Part shown: positions 8,033-17,937 of the stretch, in pieces
Position numbering within the stretch: the stretch's first letter is position 1
Layout: the number at the start of each line of letters is the position of its first letter
Source of the DNA: Anaerolineae bacterium
GTDB taxonomy: Bacteria > Chloroflexota > Anaerolineae > 4572-78 > J111
DNA: 60,074 nucleotides
Assembly: GCA_023382535.1 (NCBI GenBank)
Contig: JAHDWA010000058.1
Span: 1 to 60,074, forward strand
Direction: 5' to 3'
Program-made: the position numbers and the translations under genes
Notes under the pieces: generated by a model
Database searches by the model: none
Told to the model about the DNA's origin: nothing
The model's input: only the letters and a program-made list of their open reading frames with translations

Positions 8033-11000
8033 TTAATTTTCTACTTCATGATAGGTTGCTGAGGCAAATGAAAGTACTTCTAGAATGACCTCTGATGGTA
8101 TAAGATAGGCAATCTCGTTACCATAAATGGCACGAATCATCCCAATCAGGTTGCCTTGACTATCGCTCAAGGGGGCACCGCTAGCTCCTGGCTCTAGCTT
8201 TGTTGCTCCAGTTTGTGATAGTTTAACCAATTGTTGTGATAGCTCCTCCATGCAGGAAATACCCCTTATCCAATCCCCTATAATTCCTTTAGATCTTACA
8301 TACGCATAACACCAACATTTTGTAATACCACGATAGTTTTGAGGAACTTCCAGATGTGCTAATGGCAAACCGGCACGTAAAGGAGAAATAATCTTTAAAA
8401 TGGCGGTGTCCTGTCTTGCTGTCAACCTCTCGGGCTTTGTATTCTCAGGTATTTGGCACCATAGTACTTGTGCATCTAAAGATCCAATTTTAGAGCTGTA
8501 ATGGATCAGTTTTACTACTTGGTCTTTAGCTTTGTTTGCCTCTGATAGCACATGTGCGCAGGTAATAGCATAGACTTTACCTTGATGAGATACCAGAAAG
8601 CCTGTGCCGACTACATCTCCGTCATCATCCAAAATTGCCAAAATAGTCGAACTATATTTGTGTTCCAAAGTTTCCTGAGGTAGCACATTGAGTGGCGATT
8701 GTGTAGTAGGTGATCGTAACTCTACCCTTGTGATACGAAGAGGCTGAAGTATAGATTCTCCGGCTAAAAACATTGACATTAGAAGCTGCGCAGCTTCTTT
8801 TGGCATCTCAAGCGTAACCAGTACACTACCGGATGTAATTTCTAAAATACGAATCTGATCAGGTTTTATCTTTAGAATACTGGACAATGCGAAGATAAAA
8901 TTCTTCTGCTCGATTGAACTAAACTCTTCGAGACGACTTTCAAGTTGTACAATTACTTCAGCGGTTACTAACTGCACCTGCTGTAAAGCGTCTTTAAAGT
9001 CAAGCCAGGAAGTGAAACGATCTCCTGGAGCAAGCGCAATAGCTTTTTGGATACATTTTTCCAAAGCCCGTGGAATGTCGCTTCGCATTTTAATCATAGA
9101 GAGAGGTGAAGGAATATAGCCTGTAGTGTATAAATCGGGAGCCCAAGCACCGCGAGGGTAGGGCCTCTCAAACATAAGCATCTCATATAAGGTAACTCCT
9201 AAAGCGAAAATATCAGCTCGAAGGTCAACTTGACCAATTTGTGCCTGTTCAGGAGCCATGTAAGCAGGTGTACCAAAGATAGGCTTTGGTCCTGTGATTG
9301 CCTCATACGTTGATGATAATCCCTTTGCCTGAGCCAATCCAAAATCAATGATGCGAATGTGACCATCGTCGCAATAGAAAACATGCTCTGGCTTGATATC
9401 TCGGTGGATCACTTCACTTTTCTCGTGAGCGTAATGTAATGCCTCACAGGCTTCGACGCCAATTTTTATGACCTGTTCTATGGGCACTCTCTCCTTTTGT
9501 TGGATAATCTCCCTCAAACTTGTTCCTTCTACCCATTCCTGAATCATGTAGCGATTATCAACAAAGTCAATCACAGAGGCAATATAGGGATGTCGAATCT
9601 TGGTGAGAATCTGTAATTCGAGTTTATAACGGAGCTGTAGTTCATTGAAAATTTCTGTAGATATTTGATCATCGTATAAAAATGCAGGTTCCTTCACCAC
9701 TACGATTCGGCGGTTAAGTTGATGATCAATGGCTTTATAAACGTAGCTATTGCTAGTAGCACGGGTACCGATAATCTCACTAATTTGATAGCGATTACCC
9801 GGCAAAAAATCGTCTATCGCGAATGGACCTTGCCTTCGTTGAAAAGATGTGAATTGGGAACTTCCTCTTCCCTGTAGCTTATCCTCTAATATTTCGGTCA
9901 AAGTCGGATCATAATGCTCTAGATAGGTGACAACTGCTTCAGGCATTGAGGTCTGTACGTTTGTTTCTAGTAGATTAATTTTGGCATCAACTAGTTTTGG
10001 CTCTATTTTGTATGCTCGGAGGATTGGAATAACACGATTGTAAGTCCTTCTAATAGGATCCTCAACAAAGGCTCGAATGGAGGATTGAAGGTCTCGATAT
10101 TGTTGCGGAATACTAAAAAAGAGTTGTATTTGCCAGTTCTTGAGGATGGGGCCTTCATAATAATTATATGCCCACCATCTCTGTTGATAGAGAGGACCTG
10201 CTTCCCTAAGTCTTCTGGTCAAAATTCGTTTTCGATTCAGGTAGAGTTGACTACCGAGTTGAAGTAATGCTACTAACAAATCTAGTCGCAACCAGCCGAC
10301 CGACGGCCAATCACCAGGCTCATAATCATCCAGCGCTATCTCGCCCTCGTGTCCCTTACAAAGTAACGCAATAGGTTCAATAAAGGGATTATTTTGATCC
10401 AGGCCCAGATAGGGATAGCCGGGAAGACGTTGAGCTGATCGTCTGATCATCTGGTATGATAATTCTGGATGATATTGCCAAATCAGTGCCAGTTCATCCA
10501 TCCCTAATTGATGAGGTAAAGCTGTTAAACTCAAACTCTTCAGATCTGGTGTATATAATCCAATATTGCATAACAACGCAGCAGCCGAAGCAGTGAATTT
10601 TTCTGCATCGTTAAGCAGCTCATTTGCGGGCAATTGATCCGAAAGCGATCGTATTAAGCGGCACACATCACGGGCTTCATCAATGCTCGGGTAAATTAGG
10701 TGTTGATATTCATTATTCCCTCTTCGAATTTCTGGCTCTACTTGATCAATTATCCTGACTAATTCTCTAATCAATTTACTATCATCAGGAGCTAGTTCAA
10801 GTAATGTCGCCATACCTTCTTTGGCTCTTTGAGATTTTGCAGGAACAGTAGTTGTTGAGCGAATAGAGGTTACTAAATTAACTTTTCCTTCTTTGATAAT
10901 CCTCCGTTCTATTTCATCTGGATCTGTTTCCAGCACCGACTTTTTAACTTGGGAGAGGTCAGTATTAGCATAGTATGGTTCATACTTTTCATACTTCTTA

Positions 11001-11236
11001 GGATTAGATGCTTTAACCAAGTCAAGGAGAGTTTTAATTAACTCTTTTTGTTCGGTGTACTCAAGAAGTTGTTGAACAATCTTGGATTTCCCGGAACTCT
11101 CAGCTAATTGATTATAAACAGGCCTAAAGGCAGGCTCATCAAAACAGAGTTGACGTAGTTCTTCATCAGTAAATCCTTCAGTTAATAAGGCTCGGATATT
11201 CTTCAAACTGTATTTTTTGTCCATTAATTCCGTCAC
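8033..11236 (-). CDS. Effector-associated domain / HD-like / Ser-Thr kinase / trypsin-like protease fusion
   Basis: 1067 residues. Order of parts: a helical effector-associated domain (EAD, adaptor type, residues about 10-90); a degenerate HD-like region (about 150-420) where the expected HD reads CNIG; a kinase domain (about 480-745) with VVVKEP lysine, HRDIKPEH and IDFG intact; a small alpha/beta module (about 770-850) I cannot name; and a trypsin-like protease (about 870-1067) with His in CAHVL, Asp in RQDTAIL and Ser in GASGAP, so the triad is complete. EADs are known to recruit effectors by like-like binding. One polypeptide thus joins sensing, phosphorylation and proteolysis. Start is GTG at 11236 or ATG at 11224; neither has a strong Shine-Dalgarno site. 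Confidence 0.85.
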   Translation of the reverse strand: MTELMDKKYSLKNIRALLTEGFTDEELRQLCFDEPAFRPVYNQLAESSGKSKIVQQLLEYTEQKELIKTLLDLVKASNPKKYEKYEPYYANTDLSQVKKSVLETDPDEIERRIIKEGKVNLVTSIRSTTTVPAKSQRAKEGMATLLELAPDDSKLIRELVRIIDQVEPEIRRGNNEYQHLIYPSIDEARDVCRLIRSLSDQLPANELLNDAEKFTASAAALLCNIGLYTPDLKSLSLTALPHQLGMDELALIWQYHPELSYQMIRRSAQRLPGYPYLGLDQNNPFIEPIALLCKGHEGEIALDDYEPGDWPSVGWLRLDLLVALLQLGSQLYLNRKRILTRRLREAGPLYQQRWWAYNYYEGPILKNWQIQLFFSIPQQYRDLQSSIRAFVEDPIRRTYNRVIPILRAYKIEPKLVDAKINLLETNVQTSMPEAVVTYLEHYDPTLTEILEDKLQGRGSSQFTSFQRRQGPFAIDDFLPGNRYQISEIIGTRATSNSYVYKAIDHQLNRRIVVVKEPAFLYDDQISTEIFNELQLRYKLELQILTKIRHPYIASVIDFVDNRYMIQEWVEGTSLREIIQQKERVPIEQVIKIGVEACEALHYAHEKSEVIHRDIKPEHVFYCDDGHIRIIDFGLAQAKGLSSTYEAITGPKPIFGTPAYMAPEQAQIGQVDLRADIFALGVTLYEMLMFERPYPRGAWAPDLYTTGYIPSPLSMIKMRSDIPRALEKCIQKAIALAPGDRFTSWLDFKDALQQVQLVTAEVIVQLESRLEEFSSIEQKNFIFALSSILKIKPDQIRILEITSGSVLVTLEMPKEAAQLLMSMFLAGESILQPLRITRVELRSPTTQSPLNVLPQETLEHKYSSTILAILDDDGDVVGTGFLVSHQGKVYAITCAHVLSEANKAKDQVVKLIHYSSKIGSLDAQVLWCQIPENTKPERLTARQDTAILKIISPLRAGLPLAHLEVPQNYRGITKCWCYAYVRSKGIIGDWIRGISCMEELSQQLVKLSQTGATKLEPGASGAPLSDSQGNLIGMIRAIYGNEIAYLIPSEVILEVLSFASATYHEVEN

Positions 11237-11317
11237 GCAGTATGTAAAATTTGTACTGTACGATGTTTTCTACGATAACTCTTGAAGCCCTTTTAACGCA
11301 GTTATTGGTTTCCATCA

Positions 11318-14191
11318 TTATTTAAAGACTTCAAGTGTATAAACTTTAGCCGGTCCTGAACCTCTTCGTTGCACCCCTAGAACCTTTTCATCCACCATAT
11401 ACTGAATCCAGAAAAGTCGTTCCGCGTCCAAAACGCCAAATTCTTCATAAGGTCGCATCAGGTCGAGTAAAAGACTGGTTGAGAACCAACTCTTGCCTTG
11501 TCCCTCTAGGATCGGTATAAGGCGTTTGATCACGCTCTTCTTTTGTTCATCAACACCTTTTTGCCACGTCTCTGCTTTGTCACCCAAGTCCAGGCCCGTC
11601 ATCGTTTTCCCAGGCACTTTAGGATTTGGCATCTGTTTAGTCCTTAAGAAACGCTCTTGCAAACAGAAATCAAGCGTTGCTTGGGCAATATCTTCTGATT
11701 TAGTCAGATGTGCCAGATTATTTACACTCCATTTGGCTCCAGGCATGGGATAATCCTTTGGCTGGTAACACTTGACGTTGAATAGTAATGAGTTGAGATA
11801 ATGGGGCGCTAGCGCTCGCTGAACGGCTGTGTTTGTTTCGTCGAGGCGATATAGCTCCTTAGTGTTCTCAGTTGAGATTAAAATACCCTCATCAACCAGC
11901 ATCTGTATCCATTTCAAACGAAATGCTTGACTATTTCCAAAGCCGATAGTCTGGAGTAACGACTCCAGTTTGCTTCGTGTTATATTAGCTTCAAGTCGTA
12001 ACCAATCATGGCTAACCCGGATAACCGAGTCACGATAGGATAAATATTCGGTTACTCGTTGGTGCCTCTGAATCAAGTACATACGAGTATACGAACCTGA
12101 CTTACCTTGTACATGTTCAAATTTGATCATTCCTTCACGGTCGGCTAAGTTAAAGATGGATTGGATAACCTTTCTGGCCATACGCGCTTCTAATTGCCTT
12201 TTTACCCACGTTGGCTGAAGCCAGTCGTAATTGCTTTTTAGGAGCAAATCATCTATGGCTATGATTAGCCGATCTAAGTGCTGCCGTCCTACGACTTGCA
12301 GCCAGATAGGGTGATAATGATTAACTTTTACCCTGATATCTTCTCCTACCGAGTTGATGACAGGTTCCTCTTCGATTAATTTCTGATCTCGCAACACTGT
12401 AAGCCAAAGCTGCCGGCCATAATCACTACTGAAAGCAGTGTTAGTTTTCAAAGCCTTCTCAAGTTGAGAGGAGGTAATAGCGGCATTTTGCTCGGTCAAT
12501 GTTTCTAGGGTTTCTAACACTTGAGCACGCAACTCCAATGCATCTTGAACTAAAAGATTTTCATTGTTTAATTTATAAGGGATAACTTCTGCAAACTTTG
12601 TAGCGGATCGGCGCAAGATCCCACGATATATGGCCAAGTTGGCCCACCAATGATTCCACCGAAAGACAGGATAATTGGCTAGCAAATGCGCAATCTGGCT
12701 AAAACCAAGCGTCTCCACTTTTCGAGTGACCAAATCATTATCCACAATGATGGCTATTGTCTGCAACATCGTTTCCTCTACTTGCTCGGCGATACGATCA
12801 CGCAAGGTCAAACCCAATAGATTGTCAATAGAAGCAGCAGGGATCACCCTTCCATAATCCTGTTCGGTCTTACGGTCGGTTGCCCAAATAATGACTGTGC
12901 CATATTGTTGGAGAGTTTGAATATTATCTTCCAAACCAGGTTGGCTGCACGCCAGGATAAAGCTCTGATTACGACCAGATTGGTGGGCCATACGTAGAGC
13001 ATCTTCAGTGATATGAGTGGCAATTGCCCCATGCTGCTCGTCTAGGTGAAATACCAATTCAAGGATACGATAAGCAGATTGGCTTCTGAGACTGTTCAGC
13101 ACGGCTGCTTCCTCATGATATCGTTCCCAGTCAGCATAGAAAAAGGCCGCCGTCACTGGCCCAAAAGTATGGCTGGCAGCTATCAACCGTTTAATAATCT
13201 CGGCAGTACTCAACTCGAACTGGCCGTGACGCCCTAAAAAAACGTGGACACTCTCGTAGTCTATATACAATGTACAACCTCGGAAAGAGGGTTTAGAACT
13301 GGTTTTGAGGTACTCCTGTAGCGGAGCAGGTAGGAGTTGTTTGCGACGAGCTCCAATTGGCAAGAGAGGATTTCGGGGTCGCTCAGTCAATCGTGTTCTA
13401 ATTCCGATTTTCCACAGCCCATCATAGACTTGAGCACATGGGCCTTTAATAATGCGATGACATATCGCCTCAGTTAAATCGGCGTGTTCCTCCGGAATCT
13501 CGAACCGAACCTTAATATTGTCCCCGATGTCGTCAATCCAGACTGCTTCCACATAATGGTGCAACCACCAGTCTATTCGCTGATCAACTGATATCTCTTC
13601 AAATTCGTTTAAAATGGCAATATTGACCCGATAGTGAGAGATAAAGAGTTGATCGGCTAAAAGTAGCAAATTTGCTAATTCTCTCAGTTTAACCTGTTTC
13701 CCCAGAACAACGGTATTTTCCTCAATTGTATGCAACAAGGAACGATCTTGAATACTACAGATTTCAGCCAGCGGCGACAGAAAATCTTCGGTTAAGCCTA
13801 AAGAAGGATAATCAGGGAGGTGGAAATTGCTATAGCGAATCATCTCTGCACTTAAACGTGCGCGATTCTGGCGAATCAATTCCAACTTTTGCCACTCACT
13901 CAAATGATCATCTGAAACTCCCAGACTAGCCAAATTGGAGGCTTGCATACCAATGTCGTACAATAGAGCAGCCGCAGCCAGAAGAAATCTTTCAATCTCG
14001 TTTAACTCGCTTGGATAGCGTTGAACAAAGCTAGATAAGATATTCAGAAGTTGTTCAGCAGTTTCGGGGCCATGGTTGGTAAAGTGGCGGTGAATGGCCA
14101 TTGCCCATACGCCATCGTTGACATGAGTTCGAATTGACTCAAATAATCCAGAGTACTTACTAGAATGTAATTCCTCGATCAAGTTTGGCAT
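11318..14191 (-). CDS. Degenerate HD-like domain plus NYN-type domain and winged-helix repeats
   Basis: 957 residues. Residues 1-300 resemble the HD-CE type of HD domain found in conflict systems: AALLYDIGM keeps the Asp but has Tyr for His, and LLLLADQLF matches the late helix. Residues about 305-460 are a NYN (PIN-like RNase) fold: LYIDYES, FFYADWERY, but the usual S-x-D-x-D stretch reads ACSQPGLED, so the active site looks damaged. The remaining ~490 residues are several weak copies of a ~100-residue helical unit, probably winged helices, also seen in the neighbouring gene. It follows that gene by 14 bases. A nucleic-acid-binding regulator is more likely than an active RNase. Confidence 0.75.
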   Translation of the reverse strand: MPNLIEELHSSKYSGLFESIRTHVNDGVWAMAIHRHFTNHGPETAEQLLNILSSFVQRYPSELNEIERFLLAAAALLYDIGMQASNLASLGVSDDHLSEWQKLELIRQNRARLSAEMIRYSNFHLPDYPSLGLTEDFLSPLAEICSIQDRSLLHTIEENTVVLGKQVKLRELANLLLLADQLFISHYRVNIAILNEFEEISVDQRIDWWLHHYVEAVWIDDIGDNIKVRFEIPEEHADLTEAICHRIIKGPCAQVYDGLWKIGIRTRLTERPRNPLLPIGARRKQLLPAPLQEYLKTSSKPSFRGCTLYIDYESVHVFLGRHGQFELSTAEIIKRLIAASHTFGPVTAAFFYADWERYHEEAAVLNSLRSQSAYRILELVFHLDEQHGAIATHITEDALRMAHQSGRNQSFILACSQPGLEDNIQTLQQYGTVIIWATDRKTEQDYGRVIPAASIDNLLGLTLRDRIAEQVEETMLQTIAIIVDNDLVTRKVETLGFSQIAHLLANYPVFRWNHWWANLAIYRGILRRSATKFAEVIPYKLNNENLLVQDALELRAQVLETLETLTEQNAAITSSQLEKALKTNTAFSSDYGRQLWLTVLRDQKLIEEEPVINSVGEDIRVKVNHYHPIWLQVVGRQHLDRLIIAIDDLLLKSNYDWLQPTWVKRQLEARMARKVIQSIFNLADREGMIKFEHVQGKSGSYTRMYLIQRHQRVTEYLSYRDSVIRVSHDWLRLEANITRSKLESLLQTIGFGNSQAFRLKWIQMLVDEGILISTENTKELYRLDETNTAVQRALAPHYLNSLLFNVKCYQPKDYPMPGAKWSVNNLAHLTKSEDIAQATLDFCLQERFLRTKQMPNPKVPGKTMTGLDLGDKAETWQKGVDEQKKSVIKRLIPILEGQGKSWFSTSLLLDLMRPYEEFGVLDAERLFWIQYMVDEKVLGVQRRGSGPAKVYTLEVFK

Positions 14192-14205
14192 AATCTTATC
14201 CGCTC

Positions 14206-15741
14206 CTATTGATCCCCTTTAAGAACCATGAATACCACAGGATGCAGCTTGTTTAAATAATAAATTGATCCTCCCCCCAGCCCTTTGGATGTTTTGCTTC
14301 GCTTAAGAACCTCTGTACGAATAAGCACATCTAACCAGAAGCGTCGATAAGTATCTGAATAGCCAAAATGTTCGGCTTCCAAACTGGAGATTAGAATACT
14401 ATGGGATAGGCCACTTTTACGGGTGAGTAAAGTAGCTGCCACAATCCGTACAGCACGATTACGTTGCTTTAATGTATTCTGAACCAGTTTGTTTTTTTCA
14501 TTTAGCCGGACTGTGGAAACGGACCGTCCAGAGTGAGAAGCACTTTCGAGCTTTTCAATTAAGATAATACCTTCATCAGAGGCAAATGAAAGGACCGATT
14601 GTGCGGATGCTTGAGTTAAGTAGTTTTCCAATAAACGTAGCAGAGTTGAGGCAGCTATCCACTGATATCCTCGACTTAGTAAGAAATTCTCTACAGTGAT
14701 GATGAGACGTTGCAGTTGGTTATTGACCAGTTGTGGTATCTCTTGCATAACTGGATGATCTTGGTTCAGCATTAAGGCGGTGGTAGGTGGGAGATGGGGT
14801 TTATTAGGATTATTATATTTCTCAGCCAGAATTAAATTTTCAGAGATGAGTAATTCGATCCAAAGACGACGTTTAGCCTCATTTGCGCCAAAAACCCGAT
14901 GGCTCCTTAGAGATTGTTCAAGTGTGTTAAAGGCAATCCAACGCTTACCATGTAGGGCACTGTCCATTGCCAACAGTAGCCGATCCCGCGTGTCTAAGGC
15001 TAGCTGAACTTTTGGATGCTTATCGTTAAGAAAACAAAGGGAATTATCCTGATAATAAGGATCTGATACTTCAGCGACAAGATTTTCTTCAATAGCTTGG
15101 TTTAACCACATCTGACCGTTGGAGTCAAAGTGAGCCAGACTGTTCAGCCGTTCTATACATAAACCCTGTGGAATCTGATATGACTCCAGGGTGGCCATTT
15201 GGTTATCTAAGATTATGATTAGGGCGGTGAGCATGAAATGTCGAGGGATTTTGAGGGGTGGTTTTTCCAATTCAAGCCTCAAAATATCTTCTATTGGCGT
15301 AAATTTGTCAACGGCATTAATCAAATTAGATTTAACAAATTGTTTAATACCCCACAGAACGACCTGATGCCCAAGATTGCGCAGTCGTTGAGTTATAAAT
15401 TCATAATCTTTGTCATTTGCAACCAGAATAAAAGTGTCAATTGTCCCATTTGTATTGAGTAATGTATTGATTTCCTTGCTAATTTCAGAGTGAGCATTTC
15501 GATGGCCGAAGGGAGTAAATTTGGCGACTACTCCTGATTGCTGGAATAGATTGGCCCCATCGTAGCGTGTCCAATCAGCAAAGACATGTATGGCTGCCAA
15601 TTGTCCATACTGTTTAGCTTCTTCCTTGAATGCCTCAACCATATCGGTAATAGGAATATGGAAAATACGTTGGCGATTAAGCCTCGTGACCAAGCTACCG
15701 TAATCTATATAAAGTGCGCAATGTTCTGGTTTCTCTGACAT
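14206..15741 (-). CDS. NYN domain (PIN-like RNase) protein with winged-helix-like repeats
   Basis: About 511 residues; ATG at 15741 is chosen because GGAGG lies 5 bases before it, while the longer TTG-start frame has that site inside it. Residues about 8-150 are a NYN domain with the acidic residues kept: LYIDYGS, VFADWTRYD and VANDKDYEF. NYN proteins are metal-dependent ribonucleases. The C-terminal ~350 residues are about three similar helical units ending in hydrophobic strand patterns, probably winged helices for RNA or DNA binding. Together with the next gene, whose NYN site looks dead, it may form an active/inactive pair. Confidence 0.8.
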   Translation of the reverse strand: MSEKPEHCALYIDYGSLVTRLNRQRIFHIPITDMVEAFKEEAKQYGQLAAIHVFADWTRYDGANLFQQSGVVAKFTPFGHRNAHSEISKEINTLLNTNGTIDTFILVANDKDYEFITQRLRNLGHQVVLWGIKQFVKSNLINAVDKFTPIEDILRLELEKPPLKIPRHFMLTALIIILDNQMATLESYQIPQGLCIERLNSLAHFDSNGQMWLNQAIEENLVAEVSDPYYQDNSLCFLNDKHPKVQLALDTRDRLLLAMDSALHGKRWIAFNTLEQSLRSHRVFGANEAKRRLWIELLISENLILAEKYNNPNKPHLPPTTALMLNQDHPVMQEIPQLVNNQLQRLIITVENFLLSRGYQWIAASTLLRLLENYLTQASAQSVLSFASDEGIILIEKLESASHSGRSVSTVRLNEKNKLVQNTLKQRNRAVRIVAATLLTRKSGLSHSILISSLEAEHFGYSDTYRRFWLDVLIRTEVLKRSKTSKGLGGGSIYYLNKLHPVVFMVLKGDQ

Positions 15742-15822
15742 AAGCACCTCCAAAAGGGTCTGTTGAGTTTTCTTGAATGAATTGAAATAACACAGTTACT
15801 TGGGGTATAATCGTAAACAGCA

Positions 15823-17883
15823 TCACGATAATTTGGCCTCTACTTTTTGGAGTACCGTCTCAAACTCTTTCCAAGTGGCATAGCGATCACCAGGCGCCAG
15901 TTTTATGGCTGTCAAGATGTAGTTTTCTAATTGCTCAGTCACATCAGGGCGACTGGCACGAATGGAGGAAGCAGGTGGGATCGCACCATCCGTATGCAGC
16001 GCCGGCGTCCATACACCACGAGGGTAAGGCAATTTACCAACAAGCAACTCATAAAGAGTCACCCCCAGAGAAAAAATATCAGCACGATGGTCTTCTTCGC
16101 CCCGTGATTGTTCTTGGGCCATATACAATAAACTTCCAGTTGGTGACTTTTGCTCCGAAAGCGAGGCAGTTATTATTGAGACCAATCCTGGTGCTTGCGC
16201 TAAACCAAAGTCAATAATGCGGATATTCCCATCATCACATCTAATTATATTCTCCGGTTTAATATCACGATGAATAAGTCCATGCTTAGCATAAGCGTAC
16301 CCCAATGCCTCACACACCTGTCGGCCAATTTTTACTACCTCTGGTATCGATATGTGCTCATTATTTTTTTTAGCTTGATTAATCATCTCTCGCAGGCTCT
16401 TACCCTCCACCCATATCTGAACCATATAGCGATCACTAACAAATTCATAGGCAGGGGCAATAAAGGTGTGGTGAAGTTGCGCTACGATTTGAATTTCATC
16501 TCGGTATCGAGCGAATAAACGTTCGAATTCATCGCTAGAAATAAGATGCTGGTCATAATCATAAAAAAAAGTTGGCTCTTTAATCGCTACTTTTTGCAGG
16601 GCAAAGTCATGATCAATCCCCTTATAAACAAAGCTGTTTCCAGTTCGACGAGAGCTAATTACTTCAGTGATTTCATAGCGATTGTTTGACAGACGATCCT
16701 TGGGCCTCAAAGGACGATTCCGTAAATAGGCGAACGAGTCTTCAATTGAACTCAAATATGTTTGAAAATGGGTTGAAAAAGCGACATAATTCTCTTGCTC
16801 CGTCAGTTTGATCAGTCCGTAGCGTAAAAAATTGTCTACTTCAGTTCGCCCAACTTGATTCACGTCTCCAAATAATATCTGTAGTAGATTACCTAGACTA
16901 TTATCTTCACGTAAGCGGTCAATAATTCCACGATATAGGCTAATATATTCACTATTTATATATTGAGCAGCTTGATCTATATCTGTTTGTTGTTGTTGGT
17001 AAAAGTTTTCGACAATTTCAAAACCAAGCATACTCAACAAGAATGGATAACTCCCACAGTAAAAATTGATTCTATCCTGCTCAGTAGAGGTTATGGACAA
17101 ACCAGCCAAAGTCAATCGTGAAAAATAGTCCTGCATATCTTTTTTATCGAACATGCCTAGATAGTGTTTCTGAAAGGTGCCGTCAAGCGTAGAATTAGAA
17201 GCTATCTGGGTCTCAATTTCACGAATATTGCGTCGTGAAATTGTCACAAGATTGATACCCAATTTAGGATGAGGTAGTTCGCGCAGCCTTTGGAAATCGG
17301 GAATATTACCAGCAAAAAGATAGCGAGCGTGGTCAAATTCATCCAAAATAAATAGAGTCCGTATACCGGTCTGGTAGACTTTTTCAAAGAAACGAGTAAC
17401 TCGTAGATAATTTTCAGCACTATCAACAATTGGCTCATTGGTCTTTTGAACCTCGTCTTGAATAGCGTTAGATAGCCAGCCCAATTTTTTTAGTTCTTCA
17501 ATACAACGAATCATCAAATCACGAAAAAACAGGTCAGGACGTTCATAAGTTCCAAGATTGATCCAGATCGGCATCATTTTTTTGGCTATTAGTTCATCTT
17601 TACGCTCAATAATTCCCTGGTAAGCCAAACTACTTTTGCCAATACGTCGTTCACCAACGATCGCTAAATTTCCTGGCTCAGAGGGACGAATAATTCGGTT
17701 CTCGATGGCCTTCAGATTTTGGCTTCGCCCAATGAATTTTTGCCCGTAAACAATTCGACCATAATTAGCGAAAGGATTTTCAATTAGTGGAGAAGAAGAT
17801 GGTAGCTTGGCTTGACTAGGTGGTTCTTTTTCCCTAACAAGTTTCTTTTGAAAAAAAGACAATACTCTTTGTAAATTTTCCAT
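15823..17883 (-). CDS. STAND/ORC-like ATPase fused to Ser/Thr protein kinase
   Basis: About 686 residues from ATG 17883 (GGAAAG 8 bases upstream; the longer TTG frame lacks a ribosome site). The ATPase part spans about 30-390: Walker A GERRIGKSS near 78 and Walker B LFILDEFDHA, with a helical C-terminal lid. The kinase domain (about 400-686) has VAIKEP, HRDIKPEN near 537 and IDFG, all intact; the glycine loop is degenerate. Its kinase closely resembles those at 8033-11236 and 22431-24734. The ATPase begins with an NPFANYG stretch also found in the 1466-residue protein encoded next to it. Likely an NTP-gated switch that relays a signal by phosphorylation. Gap to the upstream gene is 54 bases. 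Confidence 0.85.
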   Translation of the reverse strand: MENLQRVLSFFQKKLVREKEPPSQAKLPSSSPLIENPFANYGRIVYGQKFIGRSQNLKAIENRIIRPSEPGNLAIVGERRIGKSSLAYQGIIERKDELIAKKMMPIWINLGTYERPDLFFRDLMIRCIEELKKLGWLSNAIQDEVQKTNEPIVDSAENYLRVTRFFEKVYQTGIRTLFILDEFDHARYLFAGNIPDFQRLRELPHPKLGINLVTISRRNIREIETQIASNSTLDGTFQKHYLGMFDKKDMQDYFSRLTLAGLSITSTEQDRINFYCGSYPFLLSMLGFEIVENFYQQQQTDIDQAAQYINSEYISLYRGIIDRLREDNSLGNLLQILFGDVNQVGRTEVDNFLRYGLIKLTEQENYVAFSTHFQTYLSSIEDSFAYLRNRPLRPKDRLSNNRYEITEVISSRRTGNSFVYKGIDHDFALQKVAIKEPTFFYDYDQHLISSDEFERLFARYRDEIQIVAQLHHTFIAPAYEFVSDRYMVQIWVEGKSLREMINQAKKNNEHISIPEVVKIGRQVCEALGYAYAKHGLIHRDIKPENIIRCDDGNIRIIDFGLAQAPGLVSIITASLSEQKSPTGSLLYMAQEQSRGEEDHRADIFSLGVTLYELLVGKLPYPRGVWTPALHTDGAIPPASSIRASRPDVTEQLENYILTAIKLAPGDRYATWKEFETVLQKVEAKLS

Positions 17884-17937
17884 TCTTTTACTTTCCAATG
17901 ATGACTTGGGCAAATCGTGTATTTTAATACGCTAATT

